7,483 bases of DNA from Thermodesulfobacteriales bacterium. Its GTDB lineage: Bacteria > Desulfobacterota > Thermodesulfobacteria > Thermodesulfobacteriales > Thermodesulfatatoraceae. The notes beneath the pieces were generated by a model. The model was not told the DNA's origin, did not search any database, and worked only from the letters and a program-made list of their open reading frames with translations. Of the stretch, positions 1 to 5,516 are shown piece after piece. How positions within the stretch are numbered: the first letter of the stretch is position 1; every line of letters starts with the position of its first letter. The position numbers and the translations under genes are program-made. The stretch covers positions 1-7,483 of the forward strand of contig JALSPN010000240.1 of the NCBI GenBank assembly GCA_026985945.1. Reading direction: 5' to 3'.

Positions 1-173
1 TCCCTTTTAGGGGGAGGAAGAACTAGCACACCCTTTGGGTGAAAAAGCCAAAGTGAGCATTTTCCTTGAAATACCGAAGAGCTCTTTTCTATTCTGCTAA
101 CCAGAAATTAGGGAGCTTTAAGAGCTTGACAGTCTGAAGCAGGCTCGTTATTTATAAAATTGCTTCTACCGGA
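1..173. other. Leader region without a recognisable gene
   Basis: No open frame with a plausible start and ribosome binding site fills this stretch, and I recognise no RNA family in it. It contains a tight hairpin CACCC-TTT-GGGTG at 29-41 without a following T-run, so it does not look like an intrinsic terminator on either strand. It also has a perfect 10-base palindrome AAGAGCTCTT at 77-86, whose right part (80-86) can pair with AAGAGCT at 120-126. The last 50 bases look like the promoter and leader of the tRNA gene. The remainder may be the 3' untranslated end of a gene left of the window. Confidence 0.4.
126..158 (+). promoter_or_regulatory. Probable promoter of the tRNA-Gly gene
   Basis: A perfect -35 box TTGACA lies at 126-131. 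The -10 is ambiguous: TATTTA at 149-154 gives the ideal 17-base spacer but matches poorly, while TATAAA at 153-158 matches well with a long 21-base spacer. Either places the transcript start about 7-15 bases before the mature tRNA end at 174, which suits a short 5' leader removed by RNase P. The assignment rests on consensus and position only. Confidence 0.45.
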
Positions 174-249
174 GCGGGAGTAGCTCAGTTGGTAGAGCGC
201 CACCTTGCCAAGGTGGATGTCGCGGGTTCAAGTCCCGTCTCCCGCTCCA
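174..249 (+). tRNA. trnG: tRNA-Gly, anticodon GCC, CCA encoded
   Basis: The whole cloverleaf can be read by eye. The acceptor stem GCGGGAG (174-180) pairs with CTCCCGC (239-245). The D arm ends in GAGC (195-198). The anticodon stem CCACC (200-204)/GGTGG (212-216) encloses the loop TTGCCAA with anticodon GCC at 207-209. The variable loop is ATGTC. The T stem GCGGG (222-226)/CCCGT (234-238) has one G-T pair and encloses TTCAAGT. The discriminator base is T246 and CCA is encoded at 247-249. Anticodon GCC reads GGC and GGT glycine codons in translation. The gene is 76 bases long with no intron. A short T-run follows directly at 250-255. Confidence 0.98.
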
Positions 250-255
250 TTTTTT
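250..255 (+). terminator. T-run after the tRNA, possible termination point
   Basis: Six T residues follow immediately after the encoded CCA, downstream of the GC-rich acceptor/T-arm helix, and could help stop tRNA transcription. The run also forms part of the stop codon (TAA, 254-256 on the minus strand) of the convergent DUF72 gene. There is no separate hairpin, so this is a weak call. Confidence 0.3.
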
Positions 256-1021
256 ATTCCTGCCATAGTTTCTTAAAACGCAAGGCATCATCTTTCATAA
301 AGACGTTGTTAAAGAATACGCACACCTCTTTGGCGCGGGCTTCAAGAACCCAGTCTTTGAGCCTTTTAAGCTCTTCCTCCGTATATTGATGCCGGTAATT
401 CAGTTTCCCGCGGGGATCTCTTGTTCCGTGTAAGCGGAGATAAAGAAAATCAAGGTCTGGAAAGAAACTTTCGCGAAGAGAGGGCTCAAGAAAGGGGTCA
501 AAGACCGGGACTATTCCCTGATTTCTAAGGTTCATGAGGAGTGAAGGGTCAGGCCAGCGGATTTCAAGCCCCAGAAGTTTTTGGTCTAAAATCTTTAGGG
601 CTTCCCGGAAAAAAGGGCCTATGTTTTCTTTTTCCTTTTCGCAGGCGGCGGGAAGTTGAAAAAGGATAAAGTCAAGACCAAGTTCTTCTGCCAGTTCTCT
701 GGTTTTTTTCAGGTATTTCCGGCTTAATTCGTTCCGTTTGAGACAACCTACCAGGCCTCTGAGTTTTTTCCTTTCTTCTGAGGCGAATTCTGAGCGTTTC
801 CAGGTGGGAGAATTAAGAGGATGGGTAAAGAGCTGGTGGGCCTTCATGGAAAGGAAGGCTCCTTTTTCTTTTCCTTCCCGGAGGTATTTTTTCCAGTTTT
901 TAACCTGCCTTTCTGTAGGGAACTTATAGAAAGTGATATTTAGTTCCAGGGCTGAGAAGAGGTGAAAAAGATTCTTCCAGGCCACCACCTGCCCGCAGGT
1001 GCCGATCCAGACCTTTTTCAT
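254..1021 (-). CDS. DUF72 family protein (YecE-like TIM-barrel protein)
   Basis: The 255-residue product belongs to the DUF72 family, whose biochemical role is not established. Visible signatures are the N-terminal IGTCG, the NITFYKFP strand-helix, THPLNSPTW, the FILFQLP motif near the middle, LEIRWPDP, the LYLRLHGTRD strand and the C-terminal VFFNN motif. The IGTCG and QLFTHP..SPTW version resembles the subgroup I associate with archaea and thermophiles more than E. coli YecE. The frame stays open to 1390, but that extension is antisense to dtd. I chose the ATG at 1021 because it begins MKKVWIGTCG, as in family members, and follows a purine-rich GGGGGAAGGG site. The gene is convergent with tRNA-Gly (4 bases after its CCA) and divergent from dtd. 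No signal peptide or membrane segment is visible, so the protein should be cytosolic. Confidence 0.88.
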   Translation of the reverse strand: MKKVWIGTCGQVVAWKNLFHLFSALELNITFYKFPTERQVKNWKKYLREGKEKGAFLSMKAHQLFTHPLNSPTWKRSEFASEERKKLRGLVGCLKRNELSRKYLKKTRELAEELGLDFILFQLPAACEKEKENIGPFFREALKILDQKLLGLEIRWPDPSLLMNLRNQGIVPVFDPFLEPSLRESFFPDLDFLYLRLHGTRDPRGKLNYRHQYTEEELKRLKDWVLEARAKEVCVFFNNVFMKDDALRFKKLWQE

Positions 1022-1069
1022 CCCTTCCCCCTGGCGCAAAACTTTTCTCTTATGTAAGATAAGACGCCG

Positions 1070-1519
1070 ATGCGGGCTGTCATTCAAAGAGTCAAAAAAG
1101 CACGGGTCCTGGTAGAGGGGGTAGAGATCTCCCGCATTGAAAGGGGCCTTCTGGTCCTTCTCGGGGTTTCCAAAGAAGACACAGAAGAAGATCTCGCCTA
1201 CCTGGCCCGTAAGATTTCCAACCTGAGGATCTTTGAGGACGAGCGGGGTAAAATGAACCTTTCGGTAAAGGATGTGAAGGGTGAAATTCTTCTGGTATCG
1301 AATTTTACCCTTTACGGAGATTGTCGGAAGGGAAACAGGCCTTCCTTTGATAAGGCCGCAGCGCCTGAAAGGGCTGAAAAGCTTTATCATTCTCTGGGTT
1401 CAAAACTTCAGGAAGAAGGGTTTGCGGTAAAATACGGGCGGTTTGGGGCCATGATGGAGGTGGAACTCGTAAACGACGGGCCGGTAACCCTTCTTCTCGA
1501 TAGCAGCAGGGTTTTTTGA
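1070..1519 (+). CDS. dtd: D-aminoacyl-tRNA deacylase (DTD)
   Basis: The 149-residue protein has the normal length of bacterial DTD, a cytosolic homodimer that hydrolyses D-aminoacyl-tRNA (and mischarged glycyl-tRNA) to keep D-amino acids out of protein. It starts with the family signature MRAVIQRV. The active-site segment is [17 protein letters not shown] (77-93), with the conserved Thr80. The cross-subunit Gly-cisPro motif is NDGPVT with G137 and P138. Position 78 is Asn, where most homologues have Gln in the SQFT motif. The ATG at 1070 gives the exact family N-terminus, although its Shine-Dalgarno is poor (only AAGA nearby). The gene overlaps prmA by one base in a TGATG junction, so the two are almost certainly co-transcribed and translationally coupled. 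Confidence 0.96.
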   Translation: MRAVIQRVKKARVLVEGVEISRIERGLLVLLGVSKEDTEEDLAYLARKISNLRIFEDERGKMNLSVKDVKGEILLVSNFTLYGDCRKGNRPSFDKAAAPERAEKLYHSLGSKLQEEGFAVKYGRFGAMMEVELVNDGPVTLLLDSSRVF

Positions 1520-2328
1520 TGGAATTCCGTCCTTCTGCCCGGAATTTTTTACACTTAAGGGTTTCGCCGCAGACCTTTCCGGCGGAAAAATTTTCTCATC
1601 CCAGGCTAATCAATATCTTCGAACAGGAAAAAGATCTGATCCTGGTTTTTGAGCCGGAAGACATAAACGCTCTTTTGCGAGCGGTCCTTGATTTTGCTCC
1701 TCAGGTTGAGATCCTTGAGACCGGTCTTTTTCCTTCACCAGGGCCGGTTTCCGGTTACCGTCTGCAATATACAGAAAACCTGGTAGTCGTTTCTCCAGGG
1801 GGAGAGATTTCCCCTCGCGAAGGTGAAATCATTCTCAAGACCAATTTTTCTTTCGGAAGCGGTTTTCATCCCACCACCAAGCTTTCCGTCCGTTTACTGG
1901 CAGAGGTTTTTGAGAGGGGCCGTCCTGAAAGCATATTTGATCTTGGCACTGGAAGCGGGGTGCTGGCCCTTTGTGCCGTCAGACTCGGGGCCTTTAGAAT
2001 TCTGGCCGCCGATATTGACGAGCGGGCCGTTAAAGAAGCGCGTTCAAATGTCTTAGCCAATCGCTACGAAGAACGCATCCTGGTGGTAAAAGGTTCTCTT
2101 TCCTGTGGCCGTCCGGGATATTTTGATCTCCTGCTTGCCAACCTTACCATTGGCACCATTTTAACTCTCGGGGCTGGTTTTCCTTCTCTTTTGCGGAGAG
2201 GGGGGCACCTGATCCTTTCCGGTTTCATGGAGGCCCAACTTTCTGAAATCAGGGCCCTTTATCCTGGAGCCGAGCTTAAGAAGGTCCTTACGGAAGAGGG
2301 CTGGGCCGCGGCCCTTATCTCTTTTTGA
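1519..2328 (+). CDS. prmA: Ribosomal protein L11 methyltransferase
   Basis: The product (269 residues) is a class I SAM-dependent methyltransferase of the PrmA family, which methylates ribosomal protein L11 in the cytosol. Visible motifs are the PrmA signature FGSGFHPTT (112-120, family FGTGxHPTT), the SAM-binding loop DLGTGSG (141-147), the acidic end of strand 2 in ADIDERAV (164-171), LLLANLT (204-210) replacing the usual VANI(L), and the motif GGHLILSGF (228-236). The N-terminal L11-recognition domain is divergent and about 25 residues shorter than in E. coli. The frame also allows a TTG at 1516, but ATG 1519 overlaps the dtd stop and is the better start. Its 3' end overlaps the convergent IPCT/DIPPS gene by 14 bases. 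A methyltransferase for another protein is possible but less likely. Confidence 0.9.
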   Translation: MEFRPSARNFLHLRVSPQTFPAEKFSHPRLINIFEQEKDLILVFEPEDINALLRAVLDFAPQVEILETGLFPSPGPVSGYRLQYTENLVVVSPGGEISPREGEIILKTNFSFGSGFHPTTKLSVRLLAEVFERGRPESIFDLGTGSGVLALCAVRLGAFRILAADIDERAVKEARSNVLANRYEERILVVKGSLSCGRPGYFDLLLANLTIGTILTLGAGFPSLLRRGGHLILSGFMEAQLSEIRALYPGAELKKVLTEEGWAAALISF

Positions 2329-3595
2329 GAGCCACCATCCCCAGAGTTGCCGCCACCCTCAGGTTGGTTATCAGGGCCAAAACCACGAAAATCTCCCAGA
2401 TATAGCCCATCAAAACCGCAACCATGATGAAAAAGACCCGCTCATCCCTTTTTCCTGGAAAGAAACGCAGCAAAGGAAAGTCGCGATAGATGTCACTCTT
2501 GAAGGCCCCTTTGTATCTTTCGGCGGTATAACTCACCATGGTGGAGCCAAAGAAGGCAAGGAGGGCAACTGCCTGTTGCCAGGCAAAGGCGGGTTTCAGA
2601 AGAAGGTAAAGCCCGAGCAGAAAGGCAAAGTCCACGATCCTGTCAAGCACCGAATCAAGCCACCCTCCGAAAGGACTTTCCCGCAAACTGGCCCGGGCGA
2701 TTTCACCATCCATGCCGTCAAGCATCGAACTCAGCTGGTAGAGAATGGCCGCGGCTTTCGCATTCCAGAAGAGCAAAAGGGCCGCAATGAGTCCCAGAAG
2801 AGAAGTGAGGAAAGTGGCAAGATTGGGGGTAAGATAATTTACCAGAAAACCTGAACACCAGGTTGAAACGCGACGATTGAGCAGACGGGAGACAAGACCA
2901 TCTCCGCTTCCCTTAACGGCTCTCTTTATTAAGAGCCGGGTTGCCTTTTTAAGATCCTCAGGGGTATCCACATCCATCCAGAAGTATCCGGAAAGGAGGC
3001 TGCAGGGGATGCGGGCTTCCTGCATGATTTCCGAAAGGCTTATTTCTTCTTTTTGCCTTACCAATTTTTGGGCTTGGGTAAATATTTCGGGCTCCAGCAG
3101 AAAAAAGCCCGTATCAAACCCCGTGTAACGGGAAAGCCTTTTATCCAGGGCTATTACCAGCCCCTCTTCACAGAGGGCTTTGGTTGCTTCTTCTCTGGAG
3201 ATAAAAAGGCCTTCCCGGTCCACTATCAGGCCTCTGAGTCCTAGGGCCTTTTTGATGAAATCCCTTTCGTAAACGTGATCTCCCATGGTGAGAACAAAGG
3301 GGCCGGAGACAAAATCTCTGGCCAGATAAAAGGAATAGCCATTTCCCCGTTCGGGATGGGGGTTTTTTACCAGGGTGCAGGAAAATTCGGGATAACGGTT
3401 CAGAAATTCCCGGTAAAATTTTTCGTGTTGCGGGTTGATGACAATAATAAAACGTCTGATACCTTCTTGAGAGAGGAGGTGTAGATGTCTATAGAGAAGC
3501 TCCCTTCCCGCCACTTTAAGGAGGGGCTTCGGGAAACTTTCGGTAAGGGGTCTGAGGCGTGTGCCAAGTCCGGCAGCAAGTATTACCGCCTCCAT
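2315..3595 (-). CDS. Bifunctional inositol-1-phosphate cytidylyltransferase / di-myo-inositol-phosphate-phosphate synthase (IPCT/DIPPS)
   Basis: This 426-residue fusion joins a sugar-nucleotidyltransferase domain to a membrane CDP-alcohol phosphotransferase. The N-terminal half (1-225) has AAGLGTRLRPLT (7-18), FPKPLLKVAG (21-30), MGDHVY (104-109) and WMDVDTPEDL (206-215). The C-terminal half carries the complete motif DG-x2-AR-x8-G-x3-D-x3-D with D296, G297, A300, R301, G310, D314 and D318, plus D293, among hydrophobic helices near 259-279, 319-334, 338-353 and 386-415. This fusion is the known enzyme that makes CDP-inositol from CTP and inositol-1-phosphate and couples it to a second inositol-1-phosphate. 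After dephosphorylation this yields di-myo-inositol phosphate, a heat-stress solute of thermophiles. The frame extends to 3658, but ATG 3595 is right: it starts MEAVILAAG and follows GGAGG by 7 bases. A phosphatidylinositol-type role is the less likely alternative. No inositol-1-phosphate synthase gene is in the window. Confidence 0.87.
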   Translation of the reverse strand: MEAVILAAGLGTRLRPLTESFPKPLLKVAGRELLYRHLHLLSQEGIRRFIIVINPQHEKFYREFLNRYPEFSCTLVKNPHPERGNGYSFYLARDFVSGPFVLTMGDHVYERDFIKKALGLRGLIVDREGLFISREEATKALCEEGLVIALDKRLSRYTGFDTGFFLLEPEIFTQAQKLVRQKEEISLSEIMQEARIPCSLLSGYFWMDVDTPEDLKKATRLLIKRAVKGSGDGLVSRLLNRRVSTWCSGFLVNYLTPNLATFLTSLLGLIAALLLFWNAKAAAILYQLSSMLDGMDGEIARASLRESPFGGWLDSVLDRIVDFAFLLGLYLLLKPAFAWQQAVALLAFFGSTMVSYTAERYKGAFKSDIYRDFPLLRFFPGKRDERVFFIMVAVLMGYIWEIFVVLALITNLRVAATLGMVALKKR

Positions 3596-3601
3596 AAAAA
3601 G

Positions 3602-3614
3602 CCCTCCAGAGGTG
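3602..3614. promoter_or_regulatory. Adjacent divergent ribosome binding sites
   Basis: Only 23 bases (3596-3618) separate the start codons of two divergent genes. On the minus strand GGAGGG (plus 3602-3607) serves the ATG of the IPCT/DIPPS gene with about 7 bases spacing. On the plus strand GAGGTG (3609-3614) lies 4 bases before the TTG of the ATP-grasp gene. The two sites sit side by side and leave no room for a promoter between the genes. A plus-strand TAA at 3595-3597 blocks any earlier ATP-grasp start, which supports the TTG. Confidence 0.6.
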
Positions 3615-3618
3615 GACT

Positions 3619-4449
3619 TTGGGCGACTTAAATATAAGCACTTATCCTCGCGGGCCAATTGTTTCGTTTCACCCCCTCGTAAGGGGCCACGCTAACTTTT
3701 GGGCCTTTACCGCCCTTGACGATGAGGTATTGGGGGCCTTAGAGGGGGCAAAGGCGGTCCTTTGGCCTCAGGTTTTACCGGTTTCTCTTTATCGCTATGT
3801 CCGTAAGAGGGGGCTTCCTTGTTTCCCGAATTATGATGTTCGTTTGAATTTTCCCGGAAAGGACGGCCAGCTTCTCCTCTTCAGGGCTTTAGGGCTTCCG
3901 CATCCCGGAAGTGTTTTAGTGCCCAAAATTGCCGCTTTTGGTTCGCATCCGGAGACGAGACCCATAGAGCTTACCTTCCCCGTGGTTTTAAAGATCCCTG
4001 ACGAACACGAGGGCCAGGGAGTGTATTTAATCGAGAAGGAAGAAGAATGGCCCCGCTATCTGGCCCTTCTCAAGGAAAGAGAACGCACCGGGCGCTTTGG
4101 TTTTATCCTTCAGGAGTTCGTCCCCTCTTCTTTTGATCTCCGTGTTTTCGTGATCGGTAGGAAAAGGCTTCCTTTCTGGCGGCGTAAGGGGAAAGACTTT
4201 CGCGGCAACCTGGTGCAGGGGGGAGAATATGTCTCCTGTCCCTCTCAGGAGCTTGAGGATAAAGCCCTGGAACTGGTAAATTCTCTCCTCACCCGGACCG
4301 GCATCGATCTGGCTGCGGTAGATTTCCTGGTAGGAGAAGAAGGGGTCTTTTTTAACGAAATAAACTTTGTCTTTGCCCACCGGGCCCTCAAAGGGCTTTT
4401 TGAGGAATACTTCTTTGAAGCGCTTAAGGATTTTCTGGAAAGAATTTAG
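3619..4449 (+). CDS. RimK-like ATP-grasp family ligase
   Basis: The 276-residue protein is an ATP-grasp enzyme of the RimK/glutathione-synthetase type, a fold that makes amide-type bonds through an acyl-phosphate. Residues 1-85 look like the pre-ATP-grasp domain. Then come VVLKIPDEHEGQGV (122-135) with the ATP-binding Lys125 and glycine loop, ILQEFVPSSFDLRVFVIG (163-180) with the D-x-R motif at D173/R175, and VDFLV plus FFNEINF (234-250) with likely Mg-binding D235, E247 and N249. Past the NEIN motif the sequence (FVFAHRALKG) departs from the usual NPGF-type ending, so I cannot name the substrate. Start is TTG 3619; the frame is closed just upstream and holds no other start there. It diverges from IPCT/DIPPS, and its stop overlaps the convergent kinase gene by 4 bases. 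No membrane segment is seen. Confidence 0.8.
   Translation: MGDLNISTYPRGPIVSFHPLVRGHANFWAFTALDDEVLGALEGAKAVLWPQVLPVSLYRYVRKRGLPCFPNYDVRLNFPGKDGQLLLFRALGLPHPGSVLVPKIAAFGSHPETRPIELTFPVVLKIPDEHEGQGVYLIEKEEEWPRYLALLKERERTGRFGFILQEFVPSSFDLRVFVIGRKRLPFWRRKGKDFRGNLVQGGEYVSCPSQELEDKALELVNSLLTRTGIDLAAVDFLVGEEGVFFNEINFVFAHRALKGLFEEYFFEALKDFLERI
3631..3658 (-). promoter_or_regulatory. Candidate promoter of the IPCT/DIPPS gene inside the ATP-grasp coding sequence
   Basis: On the minus strand a -35-like TTGGCC (plus 3653-3658) and a -10-like TATATT (plus 3631-3636, 5 of 6 matches) are separated by 16 bases. The predicted transcript start near 3624 would give a leader of about 29 bases with the GGAGGG ribosome binding site. 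The element lies within codons 5-14 of the divergent ATP-grasp gene, which is expected because the spacer between the genes is only 23 bases. Confidence 0.35.
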
Positions 4450-5462
4450 CCCTCTACCGTGGGTAGCCAGACTTCAAAGCGGCTCCCTTTGCCTTCTTCA
4501 GTGAAGACTTTTATCTTTCCGCCTGCCTCCTCCACCCAGCGTTTCACTAGGGTGAGCCCCAGGCCGGAGCCATCTTCTTTGGTGGTGAAATAGGGGTCAA
4601 AAATGCACTTTACCAGGTCCTGCCTGATACCTGTTCCGGTATCTTCGATGGTCAGGACCGCATAGCCCTCTTCCTGAGAGGTGGCCACGGTGATCTGGCC
4701 GGAGCCCGAAATGGCGTGAAGGGCATTGATGAAAAGATTGAGAATGATCTGCTCCAGCATGGCCCGGTTAAGATAGACGTTGCCGATGTAGGGATTGATG
4801 AAAAATTGAAGGGTAATACGCCTGGGGGTTAGGGATTTCATAAGATTGCAAAGTTCTGAGAGGACCTGGTTCAGGTTTAACAATTCGTTTTGGTTTTTAG
4901 TCCTGCCAAGGGAGCACAACTTGTGGGTGAAGCCGGTTATTTGTTGCAAGATGTTGGTGAGTTTCTGGTAGCGCCTTCTGAGATGAGGCTGGTTTTCGGC
5001 CATCAGAGAAAGGACCTGCAATTCTCCCAGGGCCGCGGTGAGCATGTTTTTGATGTCGTGGCTGAGCCCTGCCGCCAGGTGGCCAATGATTTCGTAGGTA
5101 TAAGATGAAAAATCTCTTTCGCAGAACTCTTCCCGGGTAACATCTACCGCCAGGTGCCAGAGGGCGATAATTTCTTCCCCTTCTTTGATGGGAACCACAC
5201 TCACGAAAAAATCCTTTTGCAGGCGTTCAGCACGCTGGATGGCCTGAATTGGTCTCCCTTCTTCAAGGGCTTTGAGAGCCGGGCATTCAGGAGGAGGGCT
5301 TGAACGTCCATGAATAAGCTCAAAACAATATTCGGGCCTTTCTTTCAGGATTTTTTCTATGCTCTGGTTACTCCAGAGGATCCTGAAATCTGGAGAAATC
5401 AAAAACAAATATTCCGGCAGAAGGGGCAAAAGCTTCTCTATGGGAAGGCGTTTTCTCTCCAT
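4446..5462 (-). CDS. Soluble PAS-domain sensor histidine kinase
   Basis: The 338-residue protein has a PAS-type sensor (about 1-110), a dimerisation/phosphoacceptor domain and a GHKL ATPase domain. Phosphoacceptor His135 lies in GLSHDIKNML. The N box is NLFINALHA (N242, N246), the G1 box EDTGTG (D274), the F box FDPYF (288-292) and the G2 box GSGLGL (298-303), so all catalytic boxes are present. The sensor carries C46, HGR (51-53) and PPPECP (56-61), a cysteine pattern common in PAS domains of anaerobic delta-type bacteria. No transmembrane segment or signal peptide is visible, so it should sense an internal signal. ATG 5462 is the only Met near the N-terminus, but its ribosome binding site is weak. 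fabD lies 34 bases upstream on the same strand. No response regulator is in the window, so the partner is unknown. Confidence 0.9.
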   Translation of the reverse strand: MERKRLPIEKLLPLLPEYLFLISPDFRILWSNQSIEKILKERPEYCFELIHGRSSPPPECPALKALEEGRPIQAIQRAERLQKDFFVSVVPIKEGEEIIALWHLAVDVTREEFCERDFSSYTYEIIGHLAAGLSHDIKNMLTAALGELQVLSLMAENQPHLRRRYQKLTNILQQITGFTHKLCSLGRTKNQNELLNLNQVLSELCNLMKSLTPRRITLQFFINPYIGNVYLNRAMLEQIILNLFINALHAISGSGQITVATSQEEGYAVLTIEDTGTGIRQDLVKCIFDPYFTTKEDGSGLGLTLVKRWVEEAGGKIKVFTEEGKGSRFEVWLPTVEG

Positions 5463-5486
5463 GCTTTAAGTTATTTCGGAAAGAGA

Positions 5487-5516
5487 AAGATAGAACTTAA
5501 TTTTTTAAGATTTCAA
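5487..5516 (-). promoter_or_regulatory. Weak candidate promoter of the histidine kinase gene
   Basis: At the end of fabD the minus strand reads TTGAAA (plus 5511-5516), an 18-base spacer and TATCTT (plus 5487-5492). The transcript would begin shortly before the kinase ATG at 5462. The region is AT-rich and also contains the inverted repeat CTTAA-TTTT-TTAAG (5496-5509). Read-through from fabD is the alternative. Confidence 0.25.

Noticed and set aside
29..41. Hairpin CACCC-TTT-GGGTG as a terminator of an upstream gene
   Set aside because: No T-run follows on either strand; A residues follow on the plus strand.
189..389. 66-residue plus-strand open frame overlapping the tRNA
   Set aside because: It begins inside the tRNA and runs antisense to DUF72, with no ribosome binding site or recognisable protein.
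1022..1390. Upstream extension of the DUF72 frame into dtd (378 residues in all)
   Set aside because: The extra 123 residues are the antisense of dtd and have no DUF72 similarity; ATG 1021 has a ribosome binding site and the family N-terminus.
3596..3658. Upstream extension of IPCT/DIPPS by 21 residues
   Set aside because: It overlaps the ATP-grasp start and precedes the strong GGAGG site of ATG 3595; the nucleotidyltransferase fold begins at MEAVILAAG.
5496..5509. CTTAA-TTTT-TTAAG at the fabD end as an intrinsic terminator
   Set aside because: The stem is only five pairs and AT-rich, and would be very weak in a thermophile.
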